From Diphasiastrum complanatum (Eukaryota; Streptophyta; Lycopodiopsida; Lycopodiales; Lycopodiaceae): a stretch of 64,000 nucleotides of DNA. Positions within the stretch are counted from its first letter, which is position 1; each line of letters begins with the position of its first letter. A model generated the notes under the pieces. The model was not told the DNA's origin and did no database searches. It saw only the letters and a program-made list of their open reading frames with translations. Positions 55,175 through 64,000 of this stretch are shown piece after piece. The position numbers and the translations under genes are program-made. The stretch is from contig MU831868.1 in the NCBI GenBank assembly GCA_029204225.1, positions 1-64,000 of the forward strand, given 5' to 3'.

Positions 55175-56289
55175 TTACTCTTGAGAGCATGACATAGGTT
55201 TGATCTTCACAAGAATGTATTTATTCATATTTTTAACTTTCACTTTTATTGACTTGATTTTCGCTATTTTCTCTTTGAAAATAAACTCAATAATTGTTCC
55301 TATAGCTCCATTCACAACTCCTTTATTAATGTTTATGTTGGAAAGAAGCATCGCCTTTGCACCAATGGCTAATTTTGGCATTTGGTGGAACTTTTCTTCC
55401 ACCAACCAACTTTGCATTTTGGGCACATGTGATGCATCACTTTTAATTGTTGTTGTGATTATTTGGGAGACATCATATACTTTTTCTAGTGAATATTCAT
55501 TGAATTTTATTACATTTTCACAATGTGCACAAATGATTGAAATATTGTCATCTATCTTTTCAAAAGCTTGTCTATGAGTTATTATTCTACCATAAAACAC
55601 ATTATGTATTTCATTCATTGCTGGTTTTCTAGTTCGTATGATGTTCAAAATTTTTTAATAAATAGGGTCTTCAAAATGTCTCATTGAATGTTGCAAATCG
55701 AAATGCGTTACAATTTTCCAATATGGAGCAGAACATATATGTCATGGCCAACAAAATGATTATTGTCTACGTACATATTGCAAGTAATTTTGCATGGTCT
55801 CCAACTAGCTGTAAAATGAGATTTTTGAGAGGATTGTTTTATGCGCAACCACTGCAAAGTGTGGTATGTCATCATGGACATCTCATCAATTATGATAAGT
55901 TCTGCATCAACTATCAACTTATAGCGGAAGTATGTAGGGCTTAAGTTTTGGACATAAAGGTTCTTAATAGGAATGGAAAATAGATTGTGCACAGTCATAA
56001 CATTTTTGCTAAGTTTTGTTATTGGAGCTCCAGTTGTTGCTGATAGCAACACATTTCTCTCCATGCAACAAAATTTGTATCCTAGATGCTTTATTGTTTT
56101 TCCACTACCAGGAGTTCTTGATATAATGAAGATTCCAGATGTTTGTATTGTCAACATAATATAGATATGTGTTTGTTCTTGTGTCAAAGTAGTTGTTTTT
56201 AAATGTTCAAATTCATGCTTTAATTGTAAAATTTGGATGGTACGAGAGGCCAACATTATAGGTTTCATGTAATCTTCATCATTTGTCAA
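55175..56289 (-). pseudogene. PIF1-type helicase fragment (Helitron-like)
   Basis: Superfamily 1B DNA helicase. The upstream part (56,289-55,708) has LTQEQTHIYIMLTIQ, the Walker A loop RTPGSGKT (normally GTPGSGKT), LLSATTGAPITKLSK and the Walker B stretch LIIIDEMSMM. The downstream part (55,648-55,175) has GRIITHRQAFEKIDDNI, FHQMPKLAIGAKAMLLSNIN and NKGVVNGAIGTI, the PIF1 C-terminal signature. A frame break lies near 55,690, and the last motifs (TIHKSQG region) are missing. PIF1-type helicases of this degraded, repeat-embedded sort are usually Helitron parts. A dead host PIF1 copy is the alternative. No Rep domain was found. Confidence 0.7.
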
Positions 56290-56979
56290 TATTCTAGTTT
56301 CAAATGTTTTCTTTTTGAATCAATATGTTTACAATTTGTTGCTTTTGTTCATGATCAATTGATTGTCTATTAGTATATTCAAATAACTATATAATTTTTT
56401 ATGTCTTCTTTAGAATTGATAATATTTCTGAAGATGAATTCAATGAAAAAAAGTCGTTGAGTCTTGTTTTCAATGATAAGGTCTTCTTCATTTTGAAAGT
56501 GGCAGTTTTTCAAAAGCATATGTATTGAAGAAAAAACCTTCCGTTTGATGAGCTAGATGGAAAATTTTAAAGGGCACTAGTTGATCAATTTTAAATACCA
56601 AATTTGCAAGTTGGTCAATGTTGTTAGGTTTGGTTTTGCATTTCATAAATTTTGTCATAGTGTATTTTTTCCAATATTCATAGAACGTGACTTATTCCAA
56701 GTTTGTTTGTTGTGATACATAAATATCAATGCAATAGTACAATGTTGTTGTGCACCCTTCAGCCTACATTGAAAGAAATCTATACAATAGGTCCCACTCA
56801 AGTCTTCACAATTGAAACAAAGGCTCTACATTTTCAACACAGTAAAGGCGAGGTGAAATCTTGTGATGGAATGCTAGTTTGCAACAACAAAATATAAACC
56901 AATCAACAAATTCCTCTCTCATGAAATCAACTTCTCTCCCCTTGTAATGTCCAGCCTAACTAGAATCTTCAAGAGCCCA
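56290..56979. other. AT-rich DNA upstream of the helicase fragment
   Basis: No clear domain on the minus strand. It could be the decayed link between helicase and an N-terminal region. Confidence 0.4.
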
Positions 56980-56993
56980 AGCCTCTAACACCA

Positions 56994-57230
56994 TGTTGTG
57001 GAATGCGCAACAATACAAAGAGAGCTAGCGAGAGGTGATCTAACTATAGACTTTATTAAGGATCAACAACGGAGAACAAATTGCTTGTTACATAGTGCAT
57101 GGATACAAGAACGTCAAAGAGTTATAATGAGATACGTCACTTGGGGACCCACAATGGTTTCCCATTTGAATCAAAAGTTAAATAATAGATGTGTTCACAT
57201 ATTATATGCTTATAGACTTTTGTTCTAACA
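56994..57230 (-). repeat. Short LTR with an adjoining primer-like site
   Basis: The plus strand runs from TGTTGTGGAATGC to TTCTAACA. On the minus strand TGGTGTTAGAGGCT (56,980-56,993) follows, similar to TGGTATCAGAGC. It abuts the point where a Copia reverse transcriptase is cut. A miniature (TRIM-like) or truncated LTR element would explain this; no second copy was seen. Confidence 0.45.
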
Positions 57231-58650
57231 TAATTTTCACAGGCAACTCCACCAATCTCCATGTTCCATTCTTCATAAGAGCTTGATACTCAAGATCCAT
57301 TGCTTGGATCCACTCCTCTTCTTTTCTTGATTGATCTACACTTTTAGGCTCATCCAAAGAGGTTAGGAAAACAACATAATTTCCAAAAACTACTTGCTTA
57401 CCCTTTTGATCATATGTGAGCCTTGAAGGTACTTGTCTTTCCCTTGATGTTCTCCTTGGCTTTTGACTTGATGAAGGTCCATCATCATCACCATCCAAAG
57501 TAGGATCCTTTTCATCAACATCAAGAATGTTAGATCCATCCACACTACCATCAATCATGCTTGAAGACACTTTTGGAATGTTCCCCTCATAAAAAATGAC
57601 ATCTCTACCAGCAATCACTTTGTTAGTAGAAAGAATGTAAACCTTGTAGGCTTTACTCACCTCACTATATCCAACAAAAATATCTCTTCTTGAAGATGGA
57701 TCCTCCTTGGTCCTATCATCAAGAGTAATGTTGACATAGCATGTGCATCCAAAGGTTCTTAGAAAGTTGACACTTGGCCTCCTCTTGAATAGCATCTCAA
57801 AAGGTGTCCTTCCATCCAAAATAGCACTCGGCCACCTATTGCACAAGAAATTGGCACACAACAAAGCTTGATCCCAAAATGGTTTGTCAAGAATAGCACT
57901 TAACCTCATAGCTTTAGCACTTTCACATAATGTACTATTCTTCCTTTCAGCCACTCCATTTTGCTGTGAGGTCCTTGATGTTGTATACTCCCTCTTGATC
58001 CCATGCTCATCACAAAAGGCCTTGAACTTGGTAGATATGTACTCACCACCATACACTTCATCTTTGCTCTTTAGTAGATAGATCCAACAATATCTACTAA
58101 AATCATCAATGAATGTTACATACATCTTAGCTCCGCTATTTCTCATTGTAGTGAATATTCGAATGTATAAGTTGAAAAGGCTTTGTAGATTTAGATATAG
58201 ATCTAGTATAGGGTAGTCTATGTGACTTAGACAAAGCAAAAGACTCACTTACATGTTTGATTCCACTTAAGGAACTTGGAAGACCTGTCACAATCTTCTT
58301 CCTAGCCATTACCCTTCCTAGCCATTACCTCCAATGAATTGAAGTTGAGATGTCCCATCCTTTTAACCTCTTGAATAGGTATTTGCTCCCTTGCAACACA
58401 TCCAACTTGGTTAGCAATAACACAAGCATCTAGTTTGAACAACTTCCCTTGCCTTTTACCTTTTCCAACCAAGACATCCTTCCTTTTGATCAAACAAGCA
58501 TCTCCATCAAACTCCACCTTGAGGTCTTTACTTAGCATTTGACTCACACTAAGCCAATTCTTGGTAATAGATGGAATAGACAAGACATCCTCCAAATAAA
58601 CATTCCTATTTGTAGAGAGAGAAATAGGAATTGTGCCAATCCCTTTGATT
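57231..58650 (-). pseudogene. Pre-integrase, integrase and start of reverse transcriptase of the minus-strand Copia
   Basis: From the right: LEDVLSIPSITKNWLSVSQM and KRMGHLNFNSLEVMA (pre-integrase), then the integrase core with MYVTFIDDFSRYCWIYLL, YGGEYISTKFKAFC and SQQNGVAERKNSTLCESAKA, and FGCTCYVNI plus DIFVGYSEVSKAYKVY. An acidic linker (DVDEKDPTLDGDDDGP) precedes reverse transcriptase (QAMDLEYQALMKNGTWRLVE), which is cut at 57,230. The integrase frame is open for 348 codons, with a deletion before GGEY. Stops lie near 58,250-58,300. Confidence 0.88.
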
Positions 58651-58655
58651 GCACA

Positions 58656-59672
58656 CTAACCATCATTGGCCATGTAGATCACCCTCCTGTCATCTCCATA
58701 TGCCAACAAAGAAGTGAAGTACTCTTTGTGAAAGGTCATGTGTGAACTTGCTCCACTATCAATCCACCAAGGATCTAGATCTCCATCATTAGCAAGCATA
58801 TATGAAGACATCACAAAAGCATCATCATTTGCATCTTGAACATCCAAACCATCCTCATCAGGAGTAATATTACCTTGTCTGTCTCCTTGATCTCTCTTCT
58901 TCTTGTAGCACTCACTTGCAAAGTGTCCTTTGATGCCACAATAGAGGCACTTGAGCTTTGATCTATCCTTCTTTTTTCCACTTGAAGAAGCATCCACTTG
59001 ATCTTGCCCTTTAGACCACTGACTTTTGGTTTTGACCTTGAATTTGCCCTTTGTGAACATAGCATCCTCTTGAAGTGTCGATGTAGATCCACCTCTTGCT
59101 TGAAGCCTATATTCCTCATTGATCAAGATTTCTTGAAGGTCCATCAAACTTGGCAAATTCCTTTGAATATTTATACTTTGAACAATGTTAGCATGAGCAT
59201 CCAACAAGCCATTAAGAATTACTTGAATAAGCTCTCCTTCCTTAATGCTCTCATCAATGCAAGCCAACTCATCATTCAATGCTTTCATCCTCAAAACAAA
59301 AGTACTTGGACTTTCTTAATTCTTTTGTGAACAAGAAAAGATTTGCCTTCTTAGAGTCAACACTCTAAAAGTAGACTTGGATTCATAAAGCTTCTTCAAT
59401 GAATTCCAAGCTTCCAAAGATGATGTACACTTACCAACTTCCTTGAGAAGCTCTTTGGTAACATTCATCTTTATCATGTGTAGAGCCTTCTTGGCCCTCT
59501 TGTCATACCTCATTTGATCTTGTTGTGTTGTTGGTATCTCCTCCAAACCTACAACAATATCCAAAACATCATTCATCTCAAGAAGTGACTCCATCCTTAC
59601 TTTCCACAATGCATAGTTGCTTGAAGTAAGCCTATCATTGGCTTCCAACATGACTCCAATTGAGGTCGTCAT
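58656..59672 (-). pseudogene. gag and protease of the minus-strand Copia
   Basis: Starts at ATG 59,672 (MTTSIGVMLEANDRLTSSNY, ALWKVRMESLLEMNDVLDIV). The capsid core WNSLKKLYESKSTFRV is followed by a stop at 59,316-59,318 and then MRMKALNDELACIDESIKEG, GELIQVILNGLL. The zinc knuckle CLYCGIKGHFASEC (about 58,950-58,908) is intact. The protease site DPWWIDSGASSHMT (about 58,778-58,737) has the active D-S-G-A. Only one stop interrupts this region, so decay is limited. Confidence 0.88.
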
Positions 59673-60261
59673 GTAGCAATGACCTGATCTTCTCTTTCAA
59701 CCTGTTTCAATGCACAAAGCACTCCTTTTAACAACAACAAATGCTTTCAAAAGAAATCACCAAGATTTGAAACTATCTCACAAATTCTCTTCTAGCACTT
59801 ATACCAAGCAAATCAACACATAGAATCATGGAATCTTGATCAACCTATGATGTATCCTCAATCTAATGACTTTTTCCACTTCATAAGATTGAAACACACT
59901 CAAATAAATTCTAGCAACCTCACTATCTAGATATCCAATCAAAATTAGGGTTTTGACAAAATCACGAAAATTTGACTATTCCAAATCTACATGCAAATGC
60001 TGAAAACTTGATATGCAATCTATTAGCCATCAATTAGGCTGATCCAATGATCCAAAAAATGGCCAAATCCATTATGTGAAAGGAAAAAGCGAAATTGATC
60101 AAGTTTATAGACCTATATAGGGTTTTGATCTACAAAAGATCCAATCTACAAAAGCAAAAAACTCAATTTTGGTGTAGAATCCTCTCTAGCGTGCTCTAGA
60201 CTTGATATCTTCACCAAATCATTGATAGATTTGATTTTCTCCTTCATAACCTGAAACACAA

Positions 60262-60273
60262 GCTCTGATACCA
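60262..60273 (-). other. Primer-binding site, initiator tRNA-Met 3' end type
   Basis: The minus strand reads TGGTATCAGAGC, directly inside the LTR and followed by TTGTG. Confidence 0.9.
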
Positions 60274-60905
60274 TGTGAAGGATTTCAGGATCCAATCCAC
60301 TTGAAAGATCTTTGGTTAGAAAGAGAAATACACTACCAATCTCACCAATGTAGAAAAATCAGCATCTACACACAAAATGAGATGCAAACACCAATAGAAC
60401 TTGATCAAAATTGAATGAAATGATTATGCACTATTGCTGTCCGGAAAAAACCAGCAAGCTACTATCATTCACACGTGTGAAACCGAAAATAACATTTATG
60501 AATCATTCGACACATAAAATTGCATGCAATCACCAATATAGTGCACCAATGGATAGTAGAACCTAAGAGAACCATGTATAAGCATGAAATGACATAGAGA
60601 AGAGAGAAGATCACTCTCTCCACGAGTTACATCCATTTATAATAGGTCCAATTTGGCCACTTGGCTTTCCCTCCAAAATGCTAACCCTACTATTTTTGGG
60701 TCTAGATTCAATGTACCCAACTATTCAGATTTGAATCTCCTAAAACTCGTCTCCAAACTTTCCCACACTTTCAAAAAGTGTTTATTCAAATGAAATTTAA
60801 ACTAATGTACTTTGAAAAGTCAATCTCTAAGTCTAAAACAAGTTTTGGCCTCAATATGCCAAATATGGAAATATTGACAAAATGATCAAACTAGTTGAAT
60901 CTTTC
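60274..60905 (-). repeat. 5' LTR of the minus-strand Copia
   Basis: The inner end is TGTGAAGG (plus strand). The outer end is uncertain, between about 60,850 and 60,908 (ctttcacc at 60,901 would mirror TGTGAAGG). The minus strand has a TATA-like CCTATTATAAATGG (60,632-60,645). There is no partner LTR. Confidence 0.6.
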
Positions 60906-61579
60906 ACCGTTGTTGCTTCTTGAAAGGACAGGTGTAAATTATATTGAGACATAAGCGAGTCCAATTTTTGGAAATTTTTATTTATGTTTAATGCATTAAT
61001 ATTGAAGTCACCGATTATAATAATTGATGTGGCTTTGGGAATGTTGTTAAGTAATATGTTTAGTTGTTTCATAAACGTGGAAATAATAGAATTTGGTTGC
61101 CTGTATATTGCAATAATATGTAGATTGTCAATTTTGTAAGTAAATGTAGCATGAATAATTTCGGTGTGTCATGTCAAGGTGTTGAGTTTCATGATATAAT
61201 ATTGTTGATCTTGTAAAGGCATAATTGTCAATGGCTTTGAAGGTTGTTGGAAAATAAAGTTGATGATGATGAGTTTGTGTTTCTTGTAGACATAGTATGT
61301 GTGTTGTCATTAGATTGCTGATGTCATTGTTGATCCTGTAAAGGCATAATTGTCAATGGCTTTGAAGGTTGCTGGAAAATAAAATTGATGATGATGAGTC
61401 CGTGTTTCTTGTAGACACAGTATGTGTGATGTCATTAAACTATAATCATTTTCAATATTATGTTTGTATTTAAATAATGATCTAGTGTTTAGCGATTGAG
61501 TAATGAGGTGTGTTTTTGCATAGATATGTATATTTGGAATTTGGAAATTCCATTTTGTCGTTGTTCTGAGGTGTGCCAT
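60880..61579 (-). pseudogene. Endonuclease/exonuclease/phosphatase (AP-endonuclease-like) domain, Helitron-associated
   Basis: Read on the minus strand: SLNTRSLFKYKHNI with MTSHILCLQETRTHHH (the LNxRSL and LQET motifs with the catalytic Glu), then a duplicated copy of the LQET segment, YIIAIYRQPN-like sequence, and SIIIIGDFNINALN (the GDFN motif). These are the conserved motifs of the metal-dependent EEP nuclease fold found in LINE retrotransposons and at the C-terminus of Helentron/Helitron2 proteins. The helicase C-terminus lies just upstream (62,090-61,640), so Helentron-type is favoured. It is broken by a 125-bp tandem duplication and ends at the Copia insertion. Confidence 0.7.
61195..61444. 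repeat. 125-bp tandem duplication inside the endonuclease domain
   Basis: 61,195-61,319 and 61,320-61,444 are nearly identical (for example gtaaaggcataattgtcaat at 61,213 and 61,338). The unit length is not a multiple of three, so it shifts the frame. Confidence 0.85.
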
Positions 61580-61639
61580 TTATTGTTGTACAAATGAATC
61601 AATTTAAAAATGGTTTGAAGTCAATGGCAGTGTGATGTA

Positions 61640-62090
61640 TAAATTTTCAGGTTTTTGAACTCGAGTTAGAGCCGTATACATTAAACCATGTTTTGAAACA
61701 TGTTTCGGATTGAATGCTAGTTTAGACCCTATGCTCGATGTATTGTTCATGCTATTGCGATTCTGATTGGGAATTGCTTTCTTGTAATTTTATTAAATAT
61801 AGATTGGTCAATTTGGAATTCTTTCATGACTCGATGTATTGGAGTCCATGTTCGGTTTATGTTGTTGGTTTGGTATATGTGTACGTGATTTTGTCGCGTG
61901 TTTTTGCCAATTTCATAATTATTAAATTATATCCATACAATGTCTTCTATAGAGGTCATGGTTCTAGTTTGGAAAATGCCTACTCCATTGACAAGTCCAT
62001 CTTCAACATCTATGTTTGTGGCACAATGTTCTACCAACATACCTTGTTTAACATAAATGGTTTCTATTAATGATGATGTTGCAGATGCTG
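61640..62090 (-). pseudogene. Helitron-type PIF1 helicase, C-terminal part
   Basis: In the minus frame: YVKQGMLVEHCATNIDVEDG and GLVNGVGIF, then VWI, TWTPIHRVMKEFQI, RKQFPIRIAIA, TIHRA (from TIHxxQG), and in another frame LAFNPKHVSKHGLMYTAL and TRVQKPENLYI. These are the last motifs of PIF1/RecD-like helicases. Stops (TAA near 61,932, TGA near 61,752, two TAGs) and a shift near 61,725 break it. It is followed by the endonuclease domain about 60 bp further on, the order seen in Helentron/Helitron2 proteins. Confidence 0.7.
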
Positions 62091-63120
62091 TTTCTGGTAT
62101 TAGTATTGTAGGACTGCAACTAGGATTACGAATGTCAATTGCTTTGTAAACAAAATTCTGTACTTGTCACTGTATGTTAAATTTGGTTGTTGTATTGTTG
62201 TCATTGCACAGATGAGGGCATCCAAAAAACAAAGATATTTTAGAAAAAAATTCTATTATCGATATAAACTATGAAAATCGAAAAATGACATGGTAACAAT
62301 GTAAAAGCATCGCCTAGCTTCTAAACTCTTACAAATTTTCCATTAGGATTATTCACGGAGGAGGAAAAGCGATTGCCTTGGCCCCTTTCCCTTACCACCC
62401 ATTTGTCTGCCTTGGCAAGATGTTAAGGATGATAAGGATTAATTGATCATTGCAAGCTTATGACCCATTTGAACTGTTGGCATGCCCATTTGAACTCTTG
62501 GCATGTCATTAGCCTATTTATCTCAAGTTACCCTCTACACACAATTTGTAAAGCAATGTGGTTTGTCTTGAAAATTTGATTGTAGTTGCCCCTAATTGGG
62601 AGAAAATTTGGTCATCTCATCTTCCACAGTGTCAATTCTGATGTATTGTAAAAGAAGAGTGGAGACCTTTTTTGAAAAATGCACACATGGAAGCCCCCTC
62701 ATGGTCCATGGACTTGCTAGGTGTCCTACTTTGAAAGCGGCTTAAAAGAATGCACTTTACAAAGATAGACTACACGTCAAACATGTATGAAGCATTGCCC
62801 ACTTTATACTTCAATACCAATAAATTTATGGTTCCTTCCACACCATTAGATGGATGTGTGGCCAAAGGCGCATCTCATTTGGCATTTTAAGTTGCATTTC
62901 ATTTTAGCTTGTGAGAGTGGGTGGATGGTTTGCTTAACTTGTAGGACACCCTCCCTCCAACTACAAACCATACGCTTGTATCTCACCCCCACCAAAGTCA
63001 TGATAAGAAAGCAAACTTAAAGCCATCACACCTTATGTTACCTACCCACAATGCTTTCTTCATCTAGTTTTGTTTCTATTAAAATTGTCCTATATACTTT
63101 ATCTCACAATTTTTACTATG
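62091..63120. other. Non-coding DNA, nothing recognised
   Basis: AT-rich. The upstream part of the helicase gene (Walker motifs, Rep) could not be traced here. Confidence 0.4.
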
Positions 63121-63161
63121 AATCTTTCTCAATCTCAATCTCAATCTCAATCTCTCTCTCT

Positions 63162-63202
<41 letters not shown>
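63121..63202. repeat. (CAATCT)n and (CT)n
   Basis: About four aatctc units and about 25 CT units; an imperfect start suggests growth from a hexamer. Confidence 0.85.
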
Positions 63203-63204
<2 letters not shown>

Positions 63205-64000
63205 TTTTTAACTTTATGGCTACTTGTCTTTCTCCCACTTTTGGATTTCGCTTTAGTTAACTTTATTTGGCTCCAAATCACTCCCTAATTTTCGTATAGG
63301 ATTTTAGGACTTCTATTATGTTGACTACCTCAACAACTATGTTTCGCACAACATTATTAGGTGTTATGTATGTTTCAAGGTCTGCTTATGAGTCAAATGC
63401 AAACCTCATGTATCAATTCTAAGAGTCCAATCACCAATGGTTGGTCACGTCACATTCCAATAGTTATCATCAAAGAAGACATGTTTTGCCTACATTCCCT
63501 CTACTTTAGTCTACCTTCCCTTTTATTTATTTTAATCATCTTGAAAACCCTAATTACCCTACCGTGGGGTTTATTTTAAATTTTGCCTTTGAGATAAATA
63601 TAAGAAGCACTCATTAGTTAACTTGAGTCATCTCATTGCAAGGCTAAGAAAAATAAGAGGACCAATAAAAAATAATTTGGTTTGCCATATTCTCTCTCTA
63701 TAATTTCCACATCCTCCTTAAAACCCTAATCTCACATAAACCCTAGCTTTTCATTTTGAAAGTCAGATTTGCACATCTTTTAAGGGATATGAAAAGAGCC
63801 AGGATATAGAGATATTTTATAAGCATTTAATCAAAACAAACATGAATTAAACTGAAGTGCAAATCTCCAAGAAATCATGCTGACCAGGGTTGGTCAAACC
63901 CTAAGATACACGTGGACCAATAGAATTAGCTAAATATCATTCTCACTCACTTCACTTGATTGTTGATCTTCTCCACACTTAGGGTTTTACTCTTTTCTCT
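63203..64000. other. Possible upstream region of a gene beyond the window
   Basis: Several aaaccctaa/aaaccctag words (63,545, 63,721, 63,738) and their complement agggtttt (63,981) occur. Such telo-box motifs are common in plant promoters and leaders. No ORF was seen, so this is weak. Confidence 0.25.

Larger units (their letters stand above)
57231..60905 (-). mobile_element. Minus-strand Copia element, 5' part
   Basis: 5' LTR, primer site, gag, protease, integrase and the first residues of reverse transcriptase are present. The rest of pol and the 3' LTR are missing at 57,230. It separates an endonuclease domain (60.9-61.6 kb) from DNA further left. Confidence 0.85.

Noticed and set aside
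61738-62070. 110-codon plus-strand frame rich in Tyr and Val
   Set aside because: It is the antisense of the Helitron helicase C-terminus, whose minus-strand motifs are clear.

Overview
This is nuclear DNA of a land plant with a large, repeat-bloated genome. The evidence is one intact plant-type plasma-membrane syntaxin gene set in about 60 kb of LTR retrotransposons, DNA-transposon debris and very long CT/GA microsatellites. The load of Ty1/Copia and Ty3/Gypsy copies, a Penelope-type reverse transcriptase and a helicase-endonuclease Helitron would suit a fern or another seed-free plant; that clade guess is inference. No rRNA, convincing tRNA, CRISPR or prokaryotic feature was seen. Layout: 1-0.8 kb holds the frameshifted C-terminal exon of an unidentified, perhaps transposase-derived protein, followed by a palindrome-rich block that may be a DNA-transposon end. 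A degraded Ty3/Gypsy element of Tat/Athila type runs from 4,050 to 24,711. It has a 5' LTR, a tRNA-Asp-type primer site, gag, a broken pol, a long extra ORF after integrase, and a truncated 3' LTR. Three other elements sit in it: a second Gypsy element (about 7.1-12.0 kb), a CACTA-like DNA element (12,509-14,612, 3-bp target duplication) and a minus-strand Copia element (19,183-23,585, 5-bp target duplication). Copia fragments follow at 24.7-26.6 and 28.6-29.9 kb. A degenerate satellite-like tract covers about 30.45-32.29 kb and is interrupted by a solo LTR (32,296-33,674). From 33.8 to 40.3 kb lies a retroelement with a Penelope-type reverse transcriptase, flanked by direct repeats that each begin directly after a (CT)n tract. 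The only gene that looks alive, a KNOLLE/SYP11-type Qa-SNARE (42,712-43,656, minus), comes next. The most informative observation is structural. The 3' half of a Copia element (plus strand, 40.5-41.66 kb) and its 5' half (minus strand, 49.82-53.36 kb) have matching LTRs and complementary 5-bp flanks (GTATT and AATAC). Reversing the roughly 9.5 kb between them rebuilds one Copia insertion and also restores the second terminal repeat of the Penelope-type element (47.9-49.8 kb). The segment carrying the syntaxin gene is therefore inverted, biologically or by assembly. From 53.4 to 64 kb lie Helitron-type debris (two diverged PIF1-like helicases, one followed by an apurinic-type endonuclease domain), another minus-strand Copia element (57.2-60.9 kb), a short LTR with a primer site, and AT-rich DNA without recognisable genes. 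Almost every transposon ORF is broken by stops or frameshifts; only the syntaxin frame is uninterrupted and has all its family landmarks.
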